Positions 59,401 through 64,000 of a stretch of 64,000 nucleotides of DNA are shown piece after piece. Each line of letters opens with the position of its first letter. Position 1 is the first letter of the stretch. The position numbers and the translations under genes were made by a program. The notes below the pieces were generated by a model. That model was not told the DNA's origin. It did not search any database and was given only the letters and a program-made list of their open reading frames with translations. The stretch comes from Oasisia sp. SBJ-2009 (taxonomy: Eukaryota > Annelida > Polychaeta > Sabellida > Siboglinidae), in assembly GCA_964017155.1 (NCBI GenBank), contig OZ024856.1, forward strand, positions 12,774,125 through 12,838,124, given 5' to 3'.

Positions 59401-59520
59401 TCCTCCGTGTGCGTGTGCTATTGCGTGTGCGTGTGTGCGCGCGCTCCGCCTCCACCTCCACCTCCGCCTGCTCTCCCTGTCCCCTGTCCCCTCTTCTCCC
59501 CTCCTCCCCTCTCCATTTCC

Positions 59521-60820
<1,300 letters not shown>

Positions 60821-60889
60821 CCCTCCATATATCTCGCTCTCTCCCCCATTCCTCCCTACATTCTCCATACATCCCTCTATCAACATCTC

Positions 60890-61290
60890 TTCCCCGAACC
60901 TCCAGCGAAGCCTCCGCCTCCGTCGACATCGGAGTGTGCTCCAGCGGCCCCCGCCGTCCGCCGTCCGCCGTCCGCCGTCCGCCCCGCCGACACGGCCCCC
61001 AGCCGGGGATCGCGTATCGGCGAGTTGGCGCCGGTGTACCTGCATATAGATTATCAGTGCTGACATCCCCGGGTTGCGGGCCCCGTGACGAATCATCCGG
61101 ATAACTACATTTACGGACGAGCGAGCACCCCGCCGCCCTCACACCCACCGCCCGACTCGACGGCGCTGGCGTCGGCGGGAACGATTCGGCTCGGCGCGTC
61201 ACACCTGCACCGCGCTCACTTCACGGGCCGCGGCCGGCGTGGGTGCGCGGGCAGAGCGGGCACCTTCACTCGCCCCCGCTCGCGCTAGCA
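60890..61290. other. CpG island-like region
   Basis: About 400 bases of very C+G- and CpG-rich sequence with tandem CCGTCCG units (60955-60982). Short Pro/Arg/Ser-rich frames exist on both strands but none has a recognisable family motif. A promoter or first exon of an unseen gene is possible. Confidence 0.45.
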
Positions 61291-61335
61291 CTTTCATCAC
61301 TTCCGTACAAAGAGAAACGTTGTACTGTCTACATA

Positions 61336-61540
61336 TATACATTTATTCAGCTTAAATAATTCGTGTTATTATAATAATTGATATTTTGTTAAATAATTGT
61401 TTATATATGTCACTAGTATATTTATGTGTTTTTTCTTCTGGTGTATATTTGTATTTTAAGATTTTAATGTATGTAAAGTGCCACGAACAATTTGAAATTG
61501 GATGTGGCGTTATATTAAATTAAATATATTATTATTATGT
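61336..61540 (+). mobile_element. LINE 3' end, same family as 12996-13085
   Basis: ATACATTTATTCAGCTTAAAT through TATATATGTCACTAGTATATT matches the first copy. It continues to GTAAAGTGCCACGAAC, then GGATGTGGCG and an ATTATTATTAT tail, the real 3' terminus missing from the first copy. Confidence 0.75.
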
Positions 61541-61544
61541 CTTA

Positions 61545-63071
61545 CTTGACACTTAGCCTTATAATTTATTCAGAAAACGGTATTGTGTTCTTATATGTAG
61601 GCCCCTAAACAAATTAGTCGCTAACTTGTTTTATTTGATACGTATGTGTTAATAGGTATGCATGTGTATGTGGTATCACTCCTGCGCAATCGCAATGATT
61701 TATGTTTTATTTTTATTGCAAAGAATCATACTGTCTTGCGTTTATGCTTTAATGGTTATGAAATGTGAAAGTTATTATTTAGTTCTAGTGGTCATCGATA
61801 TAAGCCCAATAGAGTTTCCAGACGAACTCCTCAGTTGCAACACTTGTTTTTATAAGGATTATCAATCTAGTGTACATAATAACAAATTAATTAACATATT
61901 ATGTTAATTAATTTGTATCTGTGATCAAAATAAAGTTAAGTTCAAATCAGTTCCAAAACAATGCTGTGACGTAGTCGGTAGTCACGTGATTACAAATGAA
62001 ATTAGTCCGGTTTTGGCAGTGAAAATAGCGAATGCTTTCCTGGTCTGATTTTTAGTTTAGCAGGTTTTATAATATAGTGTGAGAAGAGGGCTATCATAGA
62101 AGTACTACACTGCAGATGTAAGTCTCAGCAAGTTGAGAACATGACATTTTGAAATATTTAACAGATAGGCGTAGATACAACACCACTGTTACAAACAAAT
62201 AACAATTGTGTTCTTTGGCAATTTTTTTCGAAATGCGTCAAAAGGATTTCGATACATCACCTAGTTTTAGGTACGGAAACAATTGTTTACTCGCGCATGC
62301 TGTAACATTTACGATAAAGGCCGCGTTGCGTCATTACTCTCGGGATACCACCTCGTCACGGGTTGTGACGTGTATCGATCCAATCATAACGCATTAGCTG
62401 TTCGCGATTTTTAGATATATCTTCACACCTGAAGAGACGCCTCCAATTTTAGAGTATACGATGACATCGCAACTATCGGTTTTAAATCACCCACCGTCGT
62501 CATTTTTGCTGCCTTGTATCACGACAAATGATACATCCGTCACCACCAGTGCCCATGGCTATGACGTCACATCCGGGTCCGTCTTGATACTACATATTAT
62601 GGTATAGGTTATATCCGGTAGCGTAATCTATAAAATAATAATAAAGGTGCAATTATTATATTATTATTTGCATAGCTTGTATAAGGATGACATCATTCAG
62701 GTGACGTGGGTATTGATTATTGAGCATCGATACACTAATCCACATGATAGATGTAATTAACTGGGGAGCGATGACGCATTGCAAACAACTGTCGGTCACC
62801 AAGAACTACCGTTAATGAATGGTCAACAAAAGGGCATTAAAAAGTTGTTATTGAAAATACGCAAACGTGACAATCAACTCGCTAAATAATTCATAGGCTT
62901 CAATATTCCAATTATGAGTTCGGTATATTGCAAAAGCACCTTCAAATAATTCACCTAATATTCCACTGTCTATGTAACATATCGTTTCAGCTTAGACTAT
63001 AATTGTAATATATTAATACTAATATATACTTTGTTTATACTCGTAGCAAATTGGGATTACGAACGAAGGCG

Positions 63072-63139
<68 letters not shown>

Positions 63140-64000
63140 AACTTGTCTGGCATTGTTTCATAAAATGGCGCCATTACTATTAAGTATACAATTTAAGCCT
63201 TTTAGCAAACTGCCTCAGGTAGCGACTGGGTAAGTTCGGACACGTGACTGGAGTCACACAGTAGCAACCAACAAAAGTAATAATTGGGGACACTTCATTT
63301 TGTTAGTAGGTGGATTGCGCTATCTTGGACTACGAATGATCTACACCCTACTTCGGTACCCTGGTCCAAAAGTACGGGAATGTGCGCGGACACGAGACTT
63401 GACCAAGATAACGAACTCAGATTGCGACAACTGAATACTTGAAGCAAGTTAAGACTGCGAATTTTCTTAAACTTTATTCAGCTTCGACTACGAGAATTCG
63501 ATCACATACTCCTGTAATGAACTGTATTCTTGCGAGCCAAAGCCGTCTGAACATCACCAGAAATGTATGCGGCTGCAAAGATGATATCTACCACTGCTAT
63601 AGGTAGATATTCTTTAATAACATCTGTCGGAATCACCCACAGTGGAAGAGTGTCATACTTCTTCCTCGCGGGGAAGTATGCACGCCTTGTTCCCCCGTTT
63701 CCCCACATAACCCTCCTGAACTTCCCGTCTCCAGCTACGCTTCGCCCGTACTCTATACGCCATTCACTCGCATACCTGGAAGTGAGAACATTTCTGCTTC
63801 AACGGATCGATCCCGGTGCACGATTAGTCATCTTATCGACGTTTTGCGTAAATACCAGAACACGGTGAAATTAGCGATGCGTACTGCGACCGATATAGGC
63901 ACTCGACTATAAATAAATTCACCATTCAAACGTTGAATCGTTCTCGCGGAAAACATTCACCGTCGAGGGGAGCAAACGTGGGAGAAGGCAGTTAGTCAGC
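61545..64000. other. Intergenic, no recognised gene; (TA)n at 63075-63132
   Basis: Holds a TA microsatellite, a palindromic TCACGTGA E-box (about 61982) and TATGACGTCACATCCGG (62560-62576), a CRE plus ETS-like pair that could be promoter sequence. Overlapping open frames at 63502-63868 on both strands show no known domain. Confidence 0.4.

Noticed and set aside
63502..63868. Overlapping open frames on both strands near the right edge
   Set aside because: No splice context, domain or similarity that I can name; opposite-strand overlap argues for chance.

Overview
This is a piece of animal nuclear genome. It has intron-rich protein-coding genes with GT-AG splice sites, many non-LTR retrotransposon remnants, tRNA-type SINEs, inverted-repeat DNA transposons and an unusually heavy load of micro- and minisatellites. 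Repeat style, base composition and protein divergence suggest an invertebrate, most likely a marine lophotrochozoan such as a mollusc. That assignment is inference; no species marker was seen.

Layout. (1) 2145-5061, minus strand: the first four coding exons of a TMX1-like thioredoxin-related transmembrane protein. It has a signal peptide, a CPAC active site and an LPT cis-proline loop. The transmembrane and cytosolic exons are not in the window, so the gene probably continues past the left edge. (2) 5.3-14.1 kb: no recognised gene; LINE fragments, a 1-kb hAT-like element and simple repeats. (3) 14168-41274, plus strand: an almost complete formin of the FMN2/cappuccino type. I assembled 20 coding exons with matching phases and an open frame of about 1509 residues: myristoylation-type N terminus, disordered region, a conserved helical block, coiled coil, FH1, FH2 and a short basic tail. 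The last exon is a candidate only. (4) 41.3-64 kb: no recognised host gene; a 50-bp minisatellite, one long degenerate LINE, a zinc-finger-type LINE end, a SINE, CpG-rich patches and very long microsatellites, including a 1.3-kb compound array whose first part is 104 perfect copies of CCCTCG.

How the genes work: TMX1-type proteins are ER-membrane oxidoreductases acting on disulfides of membrane-bound clients. FMN2/Capu formins nucleate and elongate unbranched actin, usually together with Spire. The two genes are divergently placed, but nothing in the sequence links their functions.

The most striking signal is that tandem arrays inside the formin gene copy its own exon boundaries. Intron 2 ends in five 41-bp units, each carrying a 3' splice site plus the first ~25 nt of exon 3. 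Intron 5 ends in about 15 units, each carrying the acceptor plus the first ~12 nt of exon 6. These supply many decoy or alternative splice acceptors.
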